NCBI RefSeq assembly: GCF_001953635.1
Contig: NZ_MEJH01000003.1
Coordinates: forward strand, 921,697-985,696
Length of the DNA stretch: 64,000 nt
Origin: Alteromonas abrolhosensis
GTDB taxonomy: Bacteria; Pseudomonadota; Gammaproteobacteria; Enterobacterales; Alteromonadaceae
Direction of reading: 5' to 3'
Shown here: positions 39,023-48,793 of the stretch, in pieces
How positions within the stretch are numbered: the stretch's first letter is position 1
Layout: the number at the start of each line of letters is the position of its first letter
The notes under the pieces: model-generated
Told to the model about the DNA's origin: nothing
The model's input: only the letters and a program-made list of their open reading frames with translations
Databases searched by the model: none
Position numbers and translations under genes: made by a program

Positions 39023-40342
39023 ATGAAAACAACTAACGCCGCACGCTATTTCACTGGATGTAAGAAAAGCTTACATACAGCGCTCTTAGTTAGCCCCTTC
39101 CTTTTTGCCTCCACTGTGTCGGCATCACAAGGTAAGTTACAAGACGCGTTCGACTTTCAAGCAAGTTATACGGGTGAGTCAGCCACCAATGTTAGCGGTG
39201 GCGAGCGCAGAGGCAGTGCCTATGCTGGTCAGCTCTTTGTTGGTGGAGAATTAGATTTAGATTCGTTGGCAGGCTGGGATGACACTACAATCCATATTGC
39301 TATGACAAACCGACACGGCAAAAACTTAGCCGAGCACTACATTGGAAACAGCACTTCTGTACAAGAGATCTTTGGTGGTCAAAATACTCGTCTTGCACGG
39401 TTTACGATTTCTTCCTCGTTTTTAGATGGTGATTTAGAACTTGAAGGTGGCCGTACGGTAGCGAATATCAGCTTTTTAGGCTCTGAGCTTTGTCAGTACT
39501 TTCAAACCAATGCTGCTTGTGGAAATCCAACCTTTGTATTTAGAACCAGTAACTTTACTTGGTGGCCGGTTTCAAGCTGGGGCGGCCATGCAAAATACTG
39601 GCTTTCACCAAAAACATACTTCCATGCCGGCGTCTACGAAGATAACACCAGTCATCAAGACTTGGGTGATCACGGCTTCGATTGGGCAACAAATGAGGCG
39701 ACTGGTGTTGTTGTCCCCTTCACTCTGGGATATCAAACCACGTGGGACAATGACGAATTACCGAGACGTTACGAGATTGGCGGTTGGTACGATGGCGCAG
39801 ACTACACCGACCCAGTCTTTGATGATGAAGGCAACTATGCGGCGCAGTCAGGTAATGATTACGCAGTTAGAAACGGTCGCTCGGGTATATTTGCACGTTT
39901 TGAACAAACCGTTACCCGCCCTAACCCGCTAACGAAAGAAGGGTTAACCCTATTCGGTGCAGTGCTAGGTGGTACATCGGGTGAGCTGATTGAAAACTAC
40001 TATATAAAAGCGGGTTTTGTACTACGAGGCACCCTGGCCTCACGCCCTAACGATACCATTGGTTTTGTATTTACCCGCCAACAGTACAGTGACGAAGCGT
40101 TGGAAGACCAGCGTATACTAAGAGCCACCAACGGCGGTGTAGGAACACCCTCAAGCAGTCAGACTATGTTAGAACTGAGTTATGGGTATGAGCTCAACGA
40201 CCACATAAGAATTCAGCCGAACATTCACTACATCATCAACCCCGACCAATTCGCACAGCGCGACAGGGTCATGGAACTTGATGACGCTATTGTTCTAGGG
40301 CTGAGATTCGACGTAAATCTAGCAGCTTTGATAGTTAACTAA
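39023..40342 (+). CDS. OprB-family carbohydrate-selective porin
   Basis: 439-residue outer-membrane beta-barrel. The N-terminus is a signal peptide ending near STVSASQG. The body is rich in alternating amphipathic strands with aromatic girdles (GGWYDGADY, VLGGTSGEL) and ends with strands closing on LIVN rather than the classic terminal Phe. Sequence features match the OprB carbohydrate porin family (GGELDLDSLAGWDDTTIHIAMTNRHG, WTWGLSP-like WPVSSWGGHAKYWLSP). It is divergent from a sugar:H+ symporter, supporting sugar uptake across the outer membrane. Substrate unproven. Confidence 0.87.
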   Translation: MKTTNAARYFTGCKKSLHTALLVSPFLFASTVSASQGKLQDAFDFQASYTGESATNVSGGERRGSAYAGQLFVGGELDLDSLAGWDDTTIHIAMTNRHGKNLAEHYIGNSTSVQEIFGGQNTRLARFTISSSFLDGDLELEGGRTVANISFLGSELCQYFQTNAACGNPTFVFRTSNFTWWPVSSWGGHAKYWLSPKTYFHAGVYEDNTSHQDLGDHGFDWATNEATGVVVPFTLGYQTTWDNDELPRRYEIGGWYDGADYTDPVFDDEGNYAAQSGNDYAVRNGRSGIFARFEQTVTRPNPLTKEGLTLFGAVLGGTSGELIENYYIKAGFVLRGTLASRPNDTIGFVFTRQQYSDEALEDQRILRATNGGVGTPSSSQTMLELSYGYELNDHIRIQPNIHYIINPDQFAQRDRVMELDDAIVLGLRFDVNLAALIVN

Positions 40343-40364
40343 TCCTCCCTGCAATACACTTAAC

Positions 40365-40388
40365 AGCGCCCTCGGGCGCTTTTTTTTG
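40365..40388 (+). terminator. Intrinsic terminator of the porin gene
   Basis: AGCGCCC-TC-GGGCGCT stem followed by seven T. Confidence 0.92.
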
Positions 40389-40554
40389 CTAATCGTAGTG
40401 CACTTTATTCATTTGTATTTATTTAATTCTCGCAACTAGGTTAATCAATCCAACTTCACGTAATTTCTGTATTCAATACTATCAAAAAACGCATGCACGC
40501 CGTAACGCTTGGCGCTGCTATAACAATCTATTCAATGTTAGATAAGGATTACGA

Positions 40555-41676
40555 ATGACAGAGTCAGTACTTTTTAGCTCGTATGATTGGGCCGGTAATA
40601 CATTGCAAAATCGCATGGTGTTAGCGCCAATGACCAGAGGCAGAGCAGGCGCAGATCGCATACCCAATAAAATTATGGGCGATCATTATGTTCAGCGTGC
40701 TGATGCAGGGCTCATTATTACTGAAGCGACGGCCATCTCAGAAGAAGGTATTGGTTGGGTTGATACCCCTGGAATTTATACTGACGACATGGTTGAGGGC
40801 TGGCGCTCGGTAGTCAATAGAGTGCACGAGGCAGGCGGAAAGATTGTGCTACAGCTATGGCATACTGGACGTGCTTCGCACAGCGACTTCCACAATGGAA
40901 ATTTGCCCCTTTCTGCATCAGCGATAAAAATTGAAGGGGATGAAATTCATACTCCTAAAGGCAAGAAACCTTACGAAGTGCCAAAACCGATGACATTCGA
41001 CGATATAAAGCGCACTGTACAAGATTACAAAAAAGCAGCTATAAACGCCAAGGCAGCGGGATTCGACGGTGTGGAGGTTCATGCGGCAAACGGTTATCTC
41101 ATCAATCAATTTTTAGATAGCCGAAGTAATCAACGGGATGATGACTACGGCGGTAGTTTGGCCAATCGCTACCGTTTCTTAGCCGAGGTGATGGACGCAG
41201 TGCTAAGCGTATGGGCTAAAGAGCACGTTGGCGTCAGATTATCGCCCAACGGTGTATTTAACGATATGGGGGCTGATGATTTTCGTGAAACTTTTACCTA
41301 TGTAGCTCAACAGCTAAATAAATTAGAGATAGGTTATTTACACGTAATGGATGGCTTGGCCTTTGGTTTCCATGAAAGGGGCGAAGCCATGACCCTTGCT
41401 GAATTTAGAGCGCTATTCGACGGAATGATCATTGGAAACTGTGGCTACACCAAAGAAGAAGCAGAGAAACGTTTATCTGATGGCGATGGTGACATGATTG
41501 CGTTTGGAAGACCTTGGATCACGAATCCAGATCTCCCGACTCGATTTAAGCACGATTACCCACTCGAATCCTTTGACGATCCATCATCATGGTACGGAGG
41601 TGGTGTTGAAGGCTACAACGATTTTGAAACCTATCGCGAGAAAAGTGGGAAAGACGCGATGACATCGTTGACCTGA
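40555..41676 (+). CDS. Old yellow enzyme family alkene reductase (NemA-like)
   Basis: FMN-dependent NAD(P)H:ene-reductase, 373 residues, single TIM barrel. Landmarks: NRMVLAPMTRGRA (FMN-binding N-terminus), the substrate-activating pair in GVEVHAANGYLINQFLDSRSNQRDDDYGG (His and Asn, with Tyr in GYL as proton donor), and IAFGRPWITNPDLP near the C-terminus. It likely reduces electrophilic enones, nitro compounds or N-ethylmaleimide-like substrates as detoxification. It stands alone, with AAGGATTACGA as ribosome site and its own terminator. Confidence 0.93.
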   Translation: MTESVLFSSYDWAGNTLQNRMVLAPMTRGRAGADRIPNKIMGDHYVQRADAGLIITEATAISEEGIGWVDTPGIYTDDMVEGWRSVVNRVHEAGGKIVLQLWHTGRASHSDFHNGNLPLSASAIKIEGDEIHTPKGKKPYEVPKPMTFDDIKRTVQDYKKAAINAKAAGFDGVEVHAANGYLINQFLDSRSNQRDDDYGGSLANRYRFLAEVMDAVLSVWAKEHVGVRLSPNGVFNDMGADDFRETFTYVAQQLNKLEIGYLHVMDGLAFGFHERGEAMTLAEFRALFDGMIIGNCGYTKEEAEKRLSDGDGDMIAFGRPWITNPDLPTRFKHDYPLESFDDPSSWYGGGVEGYNDFETYREKSGKDAMTSLT

Positions 41677-41684
41677 TGTTGTTT

Positions 41685-41711
41685 GGGCAGAGCTTAGCGC
41701 TCTGCCCTTTT
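41685..41711 (+). terminator. Intrinsic terminator of the OYE gene
   Basis: GGGCAGAGC-TTAGC-GCTCTGCCC stem followed by TTTT. Confidence 0.88.
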
Positions 41712-41776
41712 CAAAAGCGTTATTTGAAATGACACGATGCGTAATGCTAACGCGTTCTCACTATCTAAATGTGGCC

Positions 41777-42223
41777 TTAGTTAAACGACTTTTTCTTAGC
41801 GGCTAATACGGCAAGTTTTTCTAGACACGACATCCACGCGTAGTTGTGCTGATCGCATTCTTGCTTATTTACAAAGCCTTGCTGAATGAGCACCAACCTT
41901 ACATTCCCCTCTTCAGTCTTTTCGAAGTGAATGTCGACTGATGTCATCACCGACTCTTCCATATCATCTTCCCACGCCCAAGAAAACGACAGCTGCTCGT
42001 TCGCTAAAATAGTCACGTACTCACCAGTCAATGACATTTCAATGCCGCTGGGATCCATCATCTTTATGCGATAGCGACCGCCTTCCTTGAAATCACTCAT
42101 GATTTGTGTGACCGAACAATCGCCCGGCGCAAACCACTCACTAAGATATTCAGGCTCATGAAATGCTGCAAAAACAAAGGGCAATGATGCATCTAGCGTT
42201 ACATCAATTTTAAACTCGTGCAT
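41777..42223 (-). CDS. AHSA1/SRPBCC domain protein
   Basis: 148-residue soluble protein of the START/SRPBCC superfamily, activator-of-Hsp90-ATPase (AHSA1) branch. The pattern FAAFHEPEYLSEWFAPGDCSVTQIMSDFKEGGRYRIKM is the typical first strand-helix-strand, and GHQQGF-like IQQGFVNKQECDQHNYAWMSCLEKLAVL is the closing long helix. A hydrophobic ligand pocket is expected; the ligand is unknown. It lies between convergently read neighbours and shows no operon partner. Confidence 0.85.
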   Translation of the reverse strand: MHEFKIDVTLDASLPFVFAAFHEPEYLSEWFAPGDCSVTQIMSDFKEGGRYRIKMMDPSGIEMSLTGEYVTILANEQLSFSWAWEDDMEESVMTSVDIHFEKTEEGNVRLVLIQQGFVNKQECDQHNYAWMSCLEKLAVLAAKKKSFN

Positions 42224-42321
42224 AAAGCCGCCTTAGATATTCTTTAATGTTAAGGGTCTGTGTCTATCTTACCTTATAACAAAAGTTAGGCGCTCTAACG
42301 TCATTTACCTTTGCTATAAAT

Positions 42322-42358
42322 AAAAAAATCCCGAGCCCGCGTAAGGAAAGGCCCGGGA
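42322..42358 (-). terminator. Intrinsic terminator of the large PLP enzyme gene
   Basis: In the minus direction, TCCCGGGCC pairs with GGCTCGGGA (one mismatch) across a 12-nt loop and is followed by seven T. Confidence 0.82.
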
Positions 42359-42424
42359 GAAGGAGAACATCCTCAACATTTTTTATCGACAGCTCAATGC
42401 GACTTCTTGAGCTAAAAAATGAAC

Positions 42425-44236
42425 CTATGCACCTTTCATCAGTGAATCCATGCTGGCTTTACTGCCAAAGTGTTGTGAACTTACTCTTTCACTTACCGAC
42501 AAATACAGATTGTCGATGTCGGCATTTGCCATAAACTTCTCACAAAATCCCGGAACATGAGGCTCGATAAAATGTTTAGCGGCCAACATGAAGTGGGCAA
42601 TGAGCTGTTTAACGTTGTCGGTACCCATGGCGATACGCATAGTCGTCAATTCTATGCCGGCTTTCTTCTGCTCTTCGGTACTGAGTTCCGAATGAGACGT
42701 CAGCGCCGGGCATAAAATTATCGTATTATTCTGGCCAATACTCACTTGGTGGCTGAATGCCGGCTCTAGGGCATCGAAGAACCGCACAAATACATCGCGA
42801 GGCAGGTTTGCCGGGGCCATATCAACAGTGAATAAGGTACACGGCCAGCCGTGTGTATGCTGCTTCTCGCGCAACCCGGCATTACTGTGTTCAGGCAGTG
42901 CGTGACAGTTAACGCGAATTTGGTCGTGAGCATTCAAAAATGCAGTAAACACTTGGGTATTGATGACCTTCGTCATCATACGCTGCTCTAGGGTCTTCAT
43001 GCCGTTTAGTACATCAAAGGCCTTTTCAGAATCTAAGAACGCGCCTTTAATGTAGTAAACATCCCAGAACATGGTCTGTGACCAATCAACACCATTTGCT
43101 GAACTGCCTTTTGGCTGGAACATACGGTGTCCTTCACCAATCACCACGCCCGCTGTAGTTGCGCCACTGCCACATAGATCTTTGGTATAGCTGTGAATGA
43201 CATAGTCTGGTCGCGCAGCTTTGTTTTTATGCTGAAGTGGCTGGTGCAGTACAGGTGTAGCAAGGGTGGAGTCCAACATTACCAACGCATCTTGTGCATG
43301 AGCTAACTCACATATTCCAGGCACGTCCAGTACGTAGCCATGTGGGTTACAAGGCGATTCTAGATAGACATGCATTTTAGCGCCATTGCTTAAGCGTGAT
43401 GCATGCTCGGCCTTGGTTTGCTGCATAAATTCAGCGAAGCTCGCGGTGTCGTATCCATCAAACCACGCTATTTGGATATCCATTCGGTTGCTGCGAGCAA
43501 AGTAGTCGTGGAGTAGCTGATACACCCCGCCGTAAACATTCCTAGAAACAATCAAAACATCGCCGTGACTAAGGACATTTGATAAACACGCATCAATTGC
43601 CGCCATGCCCGAGTTGAAGTTCCACGCTAAATATTCGGCAGCATACGGACCCGCTTCCATGTCCACAATGGCGTTAGCAAGAGAGATATTAGTAGGGTTT
43701 AACAGGCGCGAATAAATTTGGTGGGTGAACTCTTTGCCTTGAAACGCGTCATCTACCCATTCAGTACAGGCATACACATAAGTCGCTGTTCTTACCACCA
43801 CCGGTGTTGCAGAAAAAAGTGCCGTAACATTGTCGAACAGTGGATAGTGCCCTTGCGAGCCATTGCCACTCGACAAACTTTGATACGTGGCACGAAATGG
43901 GTTTTGTAACGTATCTAATATTTTGGCAATTTGAAAAGACAGAAACTTTTTTGCGTTGAAGTAAGCTAATCTGTCTTCTTTGTCGAGTCCTTGCAAGGTA
44001 TTGCTGGTGATATCCCATAGCTGCATAACGCTGGCTTGAGCACCATATAAGTGATGGGCGGTGTTAGCGAGTGCTCTACCGTAGTCGCTCTCAGCATTTA
44101 TACCGAAATGGGATAGTTGTTCCTCAACTAAAGCCTGCGTAGTTTCAGCTTGGGTTGTGTTACGCTTAGGTGAGAGCACTTTAGCGTGCGTTACATCAAC
44201 ATCTGTTGAGTTTTGGAATTTGTTTTCTGACTGCAT
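42425..44236 (-). CDS. Oversized trans-sulfuration-type PLP enzyme
   Basis: 603-residue member of the Cys/Met-metabolism PLP family (cystathionine gamma-synthase / methionine gamma-lyase fold), about 200 residues longer than usual. PLP landmarks: IYSRLLNPTNISLANAI (175-190), NSGMAAIDACLSN (208-220), YLESPCNPHGYVLDV (291-305), Asp in LDSTLATPVL (322) and the Schiff-base Lys at K352 (SYTKDLCGSGATTAG). About 130 N-terminal residues and an extended C-terminal region do not match the normal family. The start is at MQSENK, after a CGGAATC ribosome site; an ATG 13 codons upstream is possible. It is divergent from a 2-hydroxyacid dehydrogenase gene. The substrate is unknown; an amino-acid lyase or synthase is likely. 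Confidence 0.8.
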   Translation of the reverse strand: MQSENKFQNSTDVDVTHAKVLSPKRNTTQAETTQALVEEQLSHFGINAESDYGRALANTAHHLYGAQASVMQLWDITSNTLQGLDKEDRLAYFNAKKFLSFQIAKILDTLQNPFRATYQSLSSGNGSQGHYPLFDNVTALFSATPVVVRTATYVYACTEWVDDAFQGKEFTHQIYSRLLNPTNISLANAIVDMEAGPYAAEYLAWNFNSGMAAIDACLSNVLSHGDVLIVSRNVYGGVYQLLHDYFARSNRMDIQIAWFDGYDTASFAEFMQQTKAEHASRLSNGAKMHVYLESPCNPHGYVLDVPGICELAHAQDALVMLDSTLATPVLHQPLQHKNKAARPDYVIHSYTKDLCGSGATTAGVVIGEGHRMFQPKGSSANGVDWSQTMFWDVYYIKGAFLDSEKAFDVLNGMKTLEQRMMTKVINTQVFTAFLNAHDQIRVNCHALPEHSNAGLREKQHTHGWPCTLFTVDMAPANLPRDVFVRFFDALEPAFSHQVSIGQNNTIILCPALTSHSELSTEEQKKAGIELTTMRIAMGTDNVKQLIAHFMLAAKHFIEPHVPGFCEKFMANADIDNLYLSVSERVSSQHFGSKASMDSLMKGA

Positions 44237-44391
44237 AGCGATTCCGTTGCAAATTGACTTCAGGTGCATATACATGACACCAACACTGTTTACAAAAATG
44301 TAAAACTTAAATCACATTTTTAGAACAACTCGACCGACGATTGTGCAGCTAGACAGAGGAAAGAAAAGTTTACTTTAGGAGTGTTAAGCGA

Positions 44392-45384
44392 ATGACAGCA
44401 AGGGGTTCGAAGAGTATTGAACTCACCATTTTAAGCGATGAGGCGAATGATATTGCCGAAGCGATTCGCCAAAGAATAGCAGATAATAACGACTTCATAG
44501 GCGCTGATGGTTTCCCGCTTTTAACGCTTAAACAAATTGCTCAATGCCCTGAAAATGTAAACTCAGAAACCGTTACGGTAATGCTTGCAGACCCCGACCT
44601 TGCCTCCCGTATAATTGATAAGTGTTCAGCTCTCACCTGGTGTCAATCAACTTGGGCTGGCAATGCTCCACTGTTAACTTCAGACAAAAAAGACTACACG
44701 CTTACTGGCGTAAAAGGCATTTTTGGAAAACTCATGCGAGAGTATGTTTTTGCTTACTTACTTGGGCATGCCAGAAACGTAAAAGCATTTGAGCAAAACC
44801 AGCGCGCCGCTCGGCCCAAATGGGAAGCGTCAAAGCGGATGCCGCTAAATGGTCAAACGCTAGGTATCGTAGGGCTTGGAAGCATTGGTCAGGCGTTAAT
44901 TCCCGTCGCCCACGCGTTTGGAATGAATGTGGTGGGGTTAACAAGAAGCGGAAAGCAGATAGAAGGTGCAGCGGCTGTTTATACTCCCGAAAATATAGAA
45001 GCATTTGCTAGAGCGTGTGATCATGTGGTGAATTTAATGCCCGACACGCCATCTACGCAAAATATACTGTCTCACGAATTTTTTAGTGCGCTGAAACCCC
45101 ACAGTGTGTTTATTAACGCAGGGCGAGGCAGTGCTATTAACGACGAAGCGCTTTTGCAAGCCTTAGACAACGGCACATTGGCCCATGCAGTATTGGACGT
45201 ATTTTGCAACGAGCCACTCGACTCCGCTCATCCATTTTGGCAGCACCCTCGTATTTCGGTGACCGCTCATACTGCCGCGGAATCTCAACCGAGCGATGTA
45301 GCTGACGTGTTTTTAGAAAATGCACTGCGTTACATCAACGGTGAACCGCTTAATTACCAGTTTGATTTTGCAAAGGGCTATTAA
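44392..45384 (+). CDS. D-isomer-specific 2-hydroxyacid dehydrogenase
   Basis: 330 residues. NAD-binding motif GLGSIGQ (161-167) and catalytic triad Arg (INAGRGSAIND), Glu (DVFCNEPLD) and His (SVTAHTAAES) are present. It resembles glyoxylate/hydroxypyruvate reductase-type enzymes that reduce 2-keto acids. GGAG lies 8-12 nt upstream of the ATG. It is divergent from the oversized PLP enzyme, about 155 bp apart. If that enzyme produces a 2-keto acid, such as 2-oxobutyrate, this dehydrogenase could consume it; this link is inference. Confidence 0.88.
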   Translation: MTARGSKSIELTILSDEANDIAEAIRQRIADNNDFIGADGFPLLTLKQIAQCPENVNSETVTVMLADPDLASRIIDKCSALTWCQSTWAGNAPLLTSDKKDYTLTGVKGIFGKLMREYVFAYLLGHARNVKAFEQNQRAARPKWEASKRMPLNGQTLGIVGLGSIGQALIPVAHAFGMNVVGLTRSGKQIEGAAAVYTPENIEAFARACDHVVNLMPDTPSTQNILSHEFFSALKPHSVFINAGRGSAINDEALLQALDNGTLAHAVLDVFCNEPLDSAHPFWQHPRISVTAHTAAESQPSDVADVFLENALRYINGEPLNYQFDFAKGY

Positions 45385-45405
45385 AGGTTAACTAGCCCTT
45401 TTTTG
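45373..45405 (+). terminator. Intrinsic terminator of the 2-hydroxyacid dehydrogenase gene
   Basis: AAGGGCTA / TAGCCCTT stem, its left arm inside the end of the coding region, followed by a T run. Confidence 0.85.
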
Positions 45406-45474
45406 TGTTTAAACAAGTGTGTCTGTGCAAGGTTCAGCTAGTGCTTAGCTAAAGCCCAATTAAAACGCCACCGC

Positions 45475-46047
45475 TTAAATACGGGGGTCAGTTGCCGTTA
45501 TCTCAATGCGATCGTGATGCTTTTCATGAAACGCTAATAACTGAGGGTAGTCTCTCATGTTGTGCAACTCACGGAAAAGCACCCAATCAATCATGCTGTA
45601 TAAACAGATTTCTGGGTAGGTCCATCCACTAAAACCACCCGCATCAAGCTGATCTGCCAGCGCGCTCAATACCGCTTCAATTCGCTCATTTTGAAGTCGG
45701 TAATACATTTTGTCTTCGTTAATATCAAAGTCTGAACGCTTAAGTAGCATAAGCTGAACAAATGAATCATTCGCTGCGTCAATTAGGGTGAGTTGATTCT
45801 CTTCTTCCCAACTCAAGCCATCGTGATCAAGCTTGTCAGCAAGGTAATTGTAGATGATCCGGGAATCGAAAATCATTTGGCCGTCATCTTCAAGACAGGG
45901 CACTTTGAGCGTGGGGTTACGAGAAGCCAGAAGTTCGCGGTCTTCGCCTGAAAAGATTTGAAGATTCAAAAACTCGTGCTCGGTAGAAGCAAGTACAATG
46001 CGAATGCGACGTACGTAGGGAGAAGTGGTTGAGCCATACAATTTCAT
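45475..46047 (-). CDS. Glutathione S-transferase family protein
   Basis: 190 residues. The thioredoxin-like N-terminal domain starts MKLYGSTTSPYVRRIRIVL, where Ser or Thr replaces the CxxC-type residues, followed by the cis-Pro motif LKVPCLEDDGQMIFDSRIIYNYLAD. A helical C-terminal domain follows. The family includes stringent-starvation and dehalogenase-like members, and the substrate cannot be deduced. It is shorter than most GSTs (about 200-220). Stand-alone gene. Confidence 0.87.
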   Translation of the reverse strand: MKLYGSTTSPYVRRIRIVLASTEHEFLNLQIFSGEDRELLASRNPTLKVPCLEDDGQMIFDSRIIYNYLADKLDHDGLSWEEENQLTLIDAANDSFVQLMLLKRSDFDINEDKMYYRLQNERIEAVLSALADQLDAGGFSGWTYPEICLYSMIDWVLFRELHNMRDYPQLLAFHEKHHDRIEITATDPRI

Positions 46048-46220
46048 AATCGCTATCCTAAGCCGTGATCTATATTGAAATTAGTGTAGCCGGAATTTAA
46101 AAATAAAAGGAAGTATAACGTTGGATACAACCGACAGGCATACAAAATGATGCGATGTATGCCTACCGTTTTGGCTGCAATCGTCTATTGAAGAACGATT
46201 TAGCGAACAAACGAAATCGT

Positions 46221-46565
46221 TTAAACGCTGAAGCTTGCCCCACAGCCACAAGTCGTTGTGGCATTTGGGTTTTGAACTAAAAACCGTGAACCTTCTAAGC
46301 CGTCCACATAATCAACCACCCCACCCACTAAATATTGTAGGCTCATTGGGTCGACAACCATGGTTACGCTGTCTTTTTCAATGGTCATATCGCCTTCGTT
46401 CACTTTCTCATCGAATGTGAAACCATATTGGAAGCCTGAACAACCACCACCTGTTACGTATACACGTAATTTCAAATCAGGATTTTCTTCTTCTGAAACA
46501 AGGGCTTTCACTTTCGCTGCTGCAGCGTCTGAAAACTCAATTGGCAACGCCGTTTCTACAGACAT
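46221..46565 (-). CDS. erpA: Iron-sulfur cluster insertion protein ErpA
   Basis: A-type Fe-S carrier, 114 residues, the exact length of E. coli ErpA. The three cluster cysteines are in [11 protein letters not shown] and CGCGASFSV. The start ATG at 46565 ([11 protein letters not shown]) is chosen because GAGGTGGG precedes it and homology begins there; 11 upstream in-frame residues are discarded. It delivers clusters to essential isoprenoid and respiratory enzymes. An AACGATTT / AAATCGTT inverted repeat overlaps its stop codon. Confidence 0.95.
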   Translation of the reverse strand: MSVETALPIEFSDAAAAKVKALVSEEENPDLKLRVYVTGGGCSGFQYGFTFDEKVNEGDMTIEKDSVTMVVDPMSLQYLVGGVVDYVDGLEGSRFLVQNPNATTTCGCGASFSV

Positions 46566-46811
46566 ACCCACCTCTACATTAACCTCGTGCTTGCGCACTT
46601 TGTGCTTGCTCGCAATTATCTAATACTTGCGGATAGTTAGCAATTATTGGGGCAAAACTTAACGATTCAAGTTACTGCGCAGTAATGGCGTTTGAGTTAA
46701 ATGACACGTTGAGATAGAAATGTGAAGCAAACTGGTTAACACTGACAAATAGTAAACAGCAGCGTGAACAACGCTTCCAAGTGTCGGCGATACACGAATA
46801 AAGGGGCGGAT

Positions 46812-47645
46812 ATGAGCAAACCCAATAACACAGAGATACTTTCTTCTAGCCCTGTTCTGTTTGAAGATTTCGGACAGTCTCGCTTTGCTAGTAAAGAAGA
46901 GTACAAAGATGCGTTAGTACAACAACAAGAAAAGCTCTTTCACGTGCAGCAATCTTACTTTCATCAGAAAAAGCGTGCACTCATTGTGTTTGAAGGATGG
47001 GATGCGTCAGGAAAAGGTGGCGCGATTAGACGTATTACAGAAAAGCTTGATCCTCGTGGCGTAAGCGTATTTCCTGTGGCAAAGCCTGCTAAAGAAGATC
47101 AGGAAAAGCATTTTCTCTATCGCTTTTGGCAACAGGTTCCCTCTCCCGGATCTCTTAAAATATTTGACCGCTCACACTACGGAAGAGTGCTTGTAGAAAG
47201 AGTAGATAAGTTGGTAGATGAAGAAGTATGGCGACGGGGTTATGACGAAATAAACGCATTTGAAAAAACGCTCAGTGACAGCGGGGTTCGCATTATCAAA
47301 CTCTTTATGCATATATCGTCAAGCGAGCAGCGCGAGCGATTTGAAGAGCGTCTTCACAACCCCTTCAAGCGCTGGAAGTTAACCGAAGAAGACTTGCATA
47401 ACCGTAAAATGCGTAAAGCCTATATCGAAGCAACGAATGACATGTTCAAGCATACTCACACCAGCTACGCGCCGTGGCATGTAATAAACGGAGAGTTTAA
47501 ATGGCAAGCAAGAGTAAATGTACTCGATACCGTAATTGAGAGACTCAGTGAAGGCGTAGATATCTCTCCACCTCCACTGAATGAGCGTTTGATAGCGCTG
47601 GCCTCCAAACAACTTGATGTGGATGAAGACCTAATTAGCAAATAG
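46812..47645 (+). CDS. ppk2: Polyphosphate kinase 2 (PPK2) family protein
   Basis: 277-residue single-domain PPK2 with P-loop kinase fold. Walker A: FEGWDASGKGGAIRR; Walker B: KIFDRSHYGRVLVERV; lid: RFEERLHNPFKRWKLTEEDLHNR. It uses polyphosphate to phosphorylate nucleotides (typically NDP or NMP). Single-domain members of this length are class I (NDP) or class III (both); sequence alone does not settle which. AGGGGCGG precedes the ATG at 46812, so the longer upstream reading was not used. It converges with minE. Confidence 0.92.
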   Translation: MSKPNNTEILSSSPVLFEDFGQSRFASKEEYKDALVQQQEKLFHVQQSYFHQKKRALIVFEGWDASGKGGAIRRITEKLDPRGVSVFPVAKPAKEDQEKHFLYRFWQQVPSPGSLKIFDRSHYGRVLVERVDKLVDEEVWRRGYDEINAFEKTLSDSGVRIIKLFMHISSSEQRERFEERLHNPFKRWKLTEEDLHNRKMRKAYIEATNDMFKHTHTSYAPWHVINGEFKWQARVNVLDTVIERLSEGVDISPPPLNERLIALASKQLDVDEDLISK

Positions 47646-47696
47646 AGCGCGCGTCCATTAGACGCCAACCAAAACTGATTTGGCGAATGCGCGCTA
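47646..47696. terminator. Hairpin between convergent ppk2 and minE
   Basis: AGCGCGC / GCGCGCT outer arms and CGCCAA / TTGGCG inner arms form a GC-rich stem-loop that overlaps the minE stop. There is no T tract, so intrinsic termination is uncertain. Confidence 0.45.
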
Positions 47697-47954
47697 GTTG
47701 TTGTTGTCCGGTAACGTTACGTTCAACTCAAGTACACTACAATCGTCATTGTTGTCTAGCTGTACCGATACTTGGTCGTCAGCAATAGTCACATATTTAC
47801 GGATAACCTGAATGATTTCCTGCTGCATCATGGGCAAGTAATCAGGCTCTGTCCGCTTTTTACGCTCGTGCGCAACAATAATTTGTAACCGCTCTTTGGC
47901 TACTGCCGCAGTGCTCGGCTTTTGCTTCTTTTTGAGCAGGTCGAAAATTCCCAT
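47694..47954 (-). CDS. minE: Cell division topological specificity factor MinE
   Basis: 86 residues. The N-terminal amphipathic MinD-interacting segment ([32 protein letters not shown]) and C-terminal dimerisation domain ([18 protein letters not shown]) match MinE. It stimulates MinD ATPase and drives pole-to-pole oscillation, placing the Z-ring at mid-cell. Its ATG overlaps the minD stop by one base (TAATG). It is the last gene of minCDE. Confidence 0.97.
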   Translation of the reverse strand: MGIFDLLKKKQKPSTAAVAKERLQIIVAHERKKRTEPDYLPMMQQEIIQVIRKYVTIADDQVSVQLDNNDDCSVLELNVTLPDNNN

Positions 47955-48763
47955 TACTTCCCTCCTAGCAGACGCTTAAAGAACCCTTTCTTCTCTGCTT
48001 CTAGGAAACGATGTGGAACAGTTTCGCCTAGCAGACGTTTAACAGCGTCTGCATAAGCTTGTCCTGCATTAGCTTCTTCGTCAAGGATAACCGGCTGACC
48101 TTGGTTCGACGCTTTAAGTACCGCTTCAGATTCTGGAATAACCCCTAATAGCGGAATAGCTAAGATTTCTTCAACGTCTGCAACGCTTAACATTTCAGCG
48201 CTTTCAACACGGGTTGGGTTATAACGGGTTAATAAAAGGTGCTCTTTAACCGGCTCGCCCTTTTCTGCACGCATCGACTTACTTTGAAGAATACCTAAAA
48301 TACGGTCTGAATCGCGCACTGAAGATACTTCTGGGTTGGTCACTACAATGGCTTCATCTGCGAAATACAGCGCCATCTGAGCCCCCTGCTCTATACCTGC
48401 AGGTGAATCACAAATAATGTATTCAAAGTCTTTTTTAAGCTCGTCTAATACTGCCTGTACACCTTCAACGGTAAGGGCATCTTTATCGCGGGTTTGCGAT
48501 GCAGGAAGAATGAAAAGATTTTCTGTTCTCTTATCTTTGATAAGCGCTTGCTTAAGGGATGCTTCTTTGTTGATAACATTTACGAAATCGTACACAACGC
48601 GGCGTTCACAGCCCATGATAAGATCAAGATTTCGCAAACCCACATCGAAATCAATCACGACCGTTTTGTGACCTGCTAGCGCAAGCCCCGTACTTATTGC
48701 TGCACTCGATGTAGTTTTGCCTACACCACCTTTTCCTGAGGTTACTACGATAATCTTTGCCAT
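47954..48763 (-). CDS. minD: Septum site-determining ATPase MinD
   Basis: 269 residues. Deviant Walker A KGGVGKTT at the N-terminus, [14 protein letters not shown] (switch I and II region), [11 protein letters not shown], and a C-terminal amphipathic membrane-targeting helix ([12 protein letters not shown]). It recruits MinC to the membrane and oscillates with MinE. It sits 30 bp after minC and overlaps minE by TAATG. Confidence 0.98.
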   Translation of the reverse strand: MAKIIVVTSGKGGVGKTTSSAAISTGLALAGHKTVVIDFDVGLRNLDLIMGCERRVVYDFVNVINKEASLKQALIKDKRTENLFILPASQTRDKDALTVEGVQAVLDELKKDFEYIICDSPAGIEQGAQMALYFADEAIVVTNPEVSSVRDSDRILGILQSKSMRAEKGEPVKEHLLLTRYNPTRVESAEMLSVADVEEILAIPLLGVIPESEAVLKASNQGQPVILDEEANAGQAYADAVKRLLGETVPHRFLEAEKKGFFKRLLGGK

Positions 48764-48793
48764 CTATTCTTTCCTATTGGTGCGTACAAAGCA

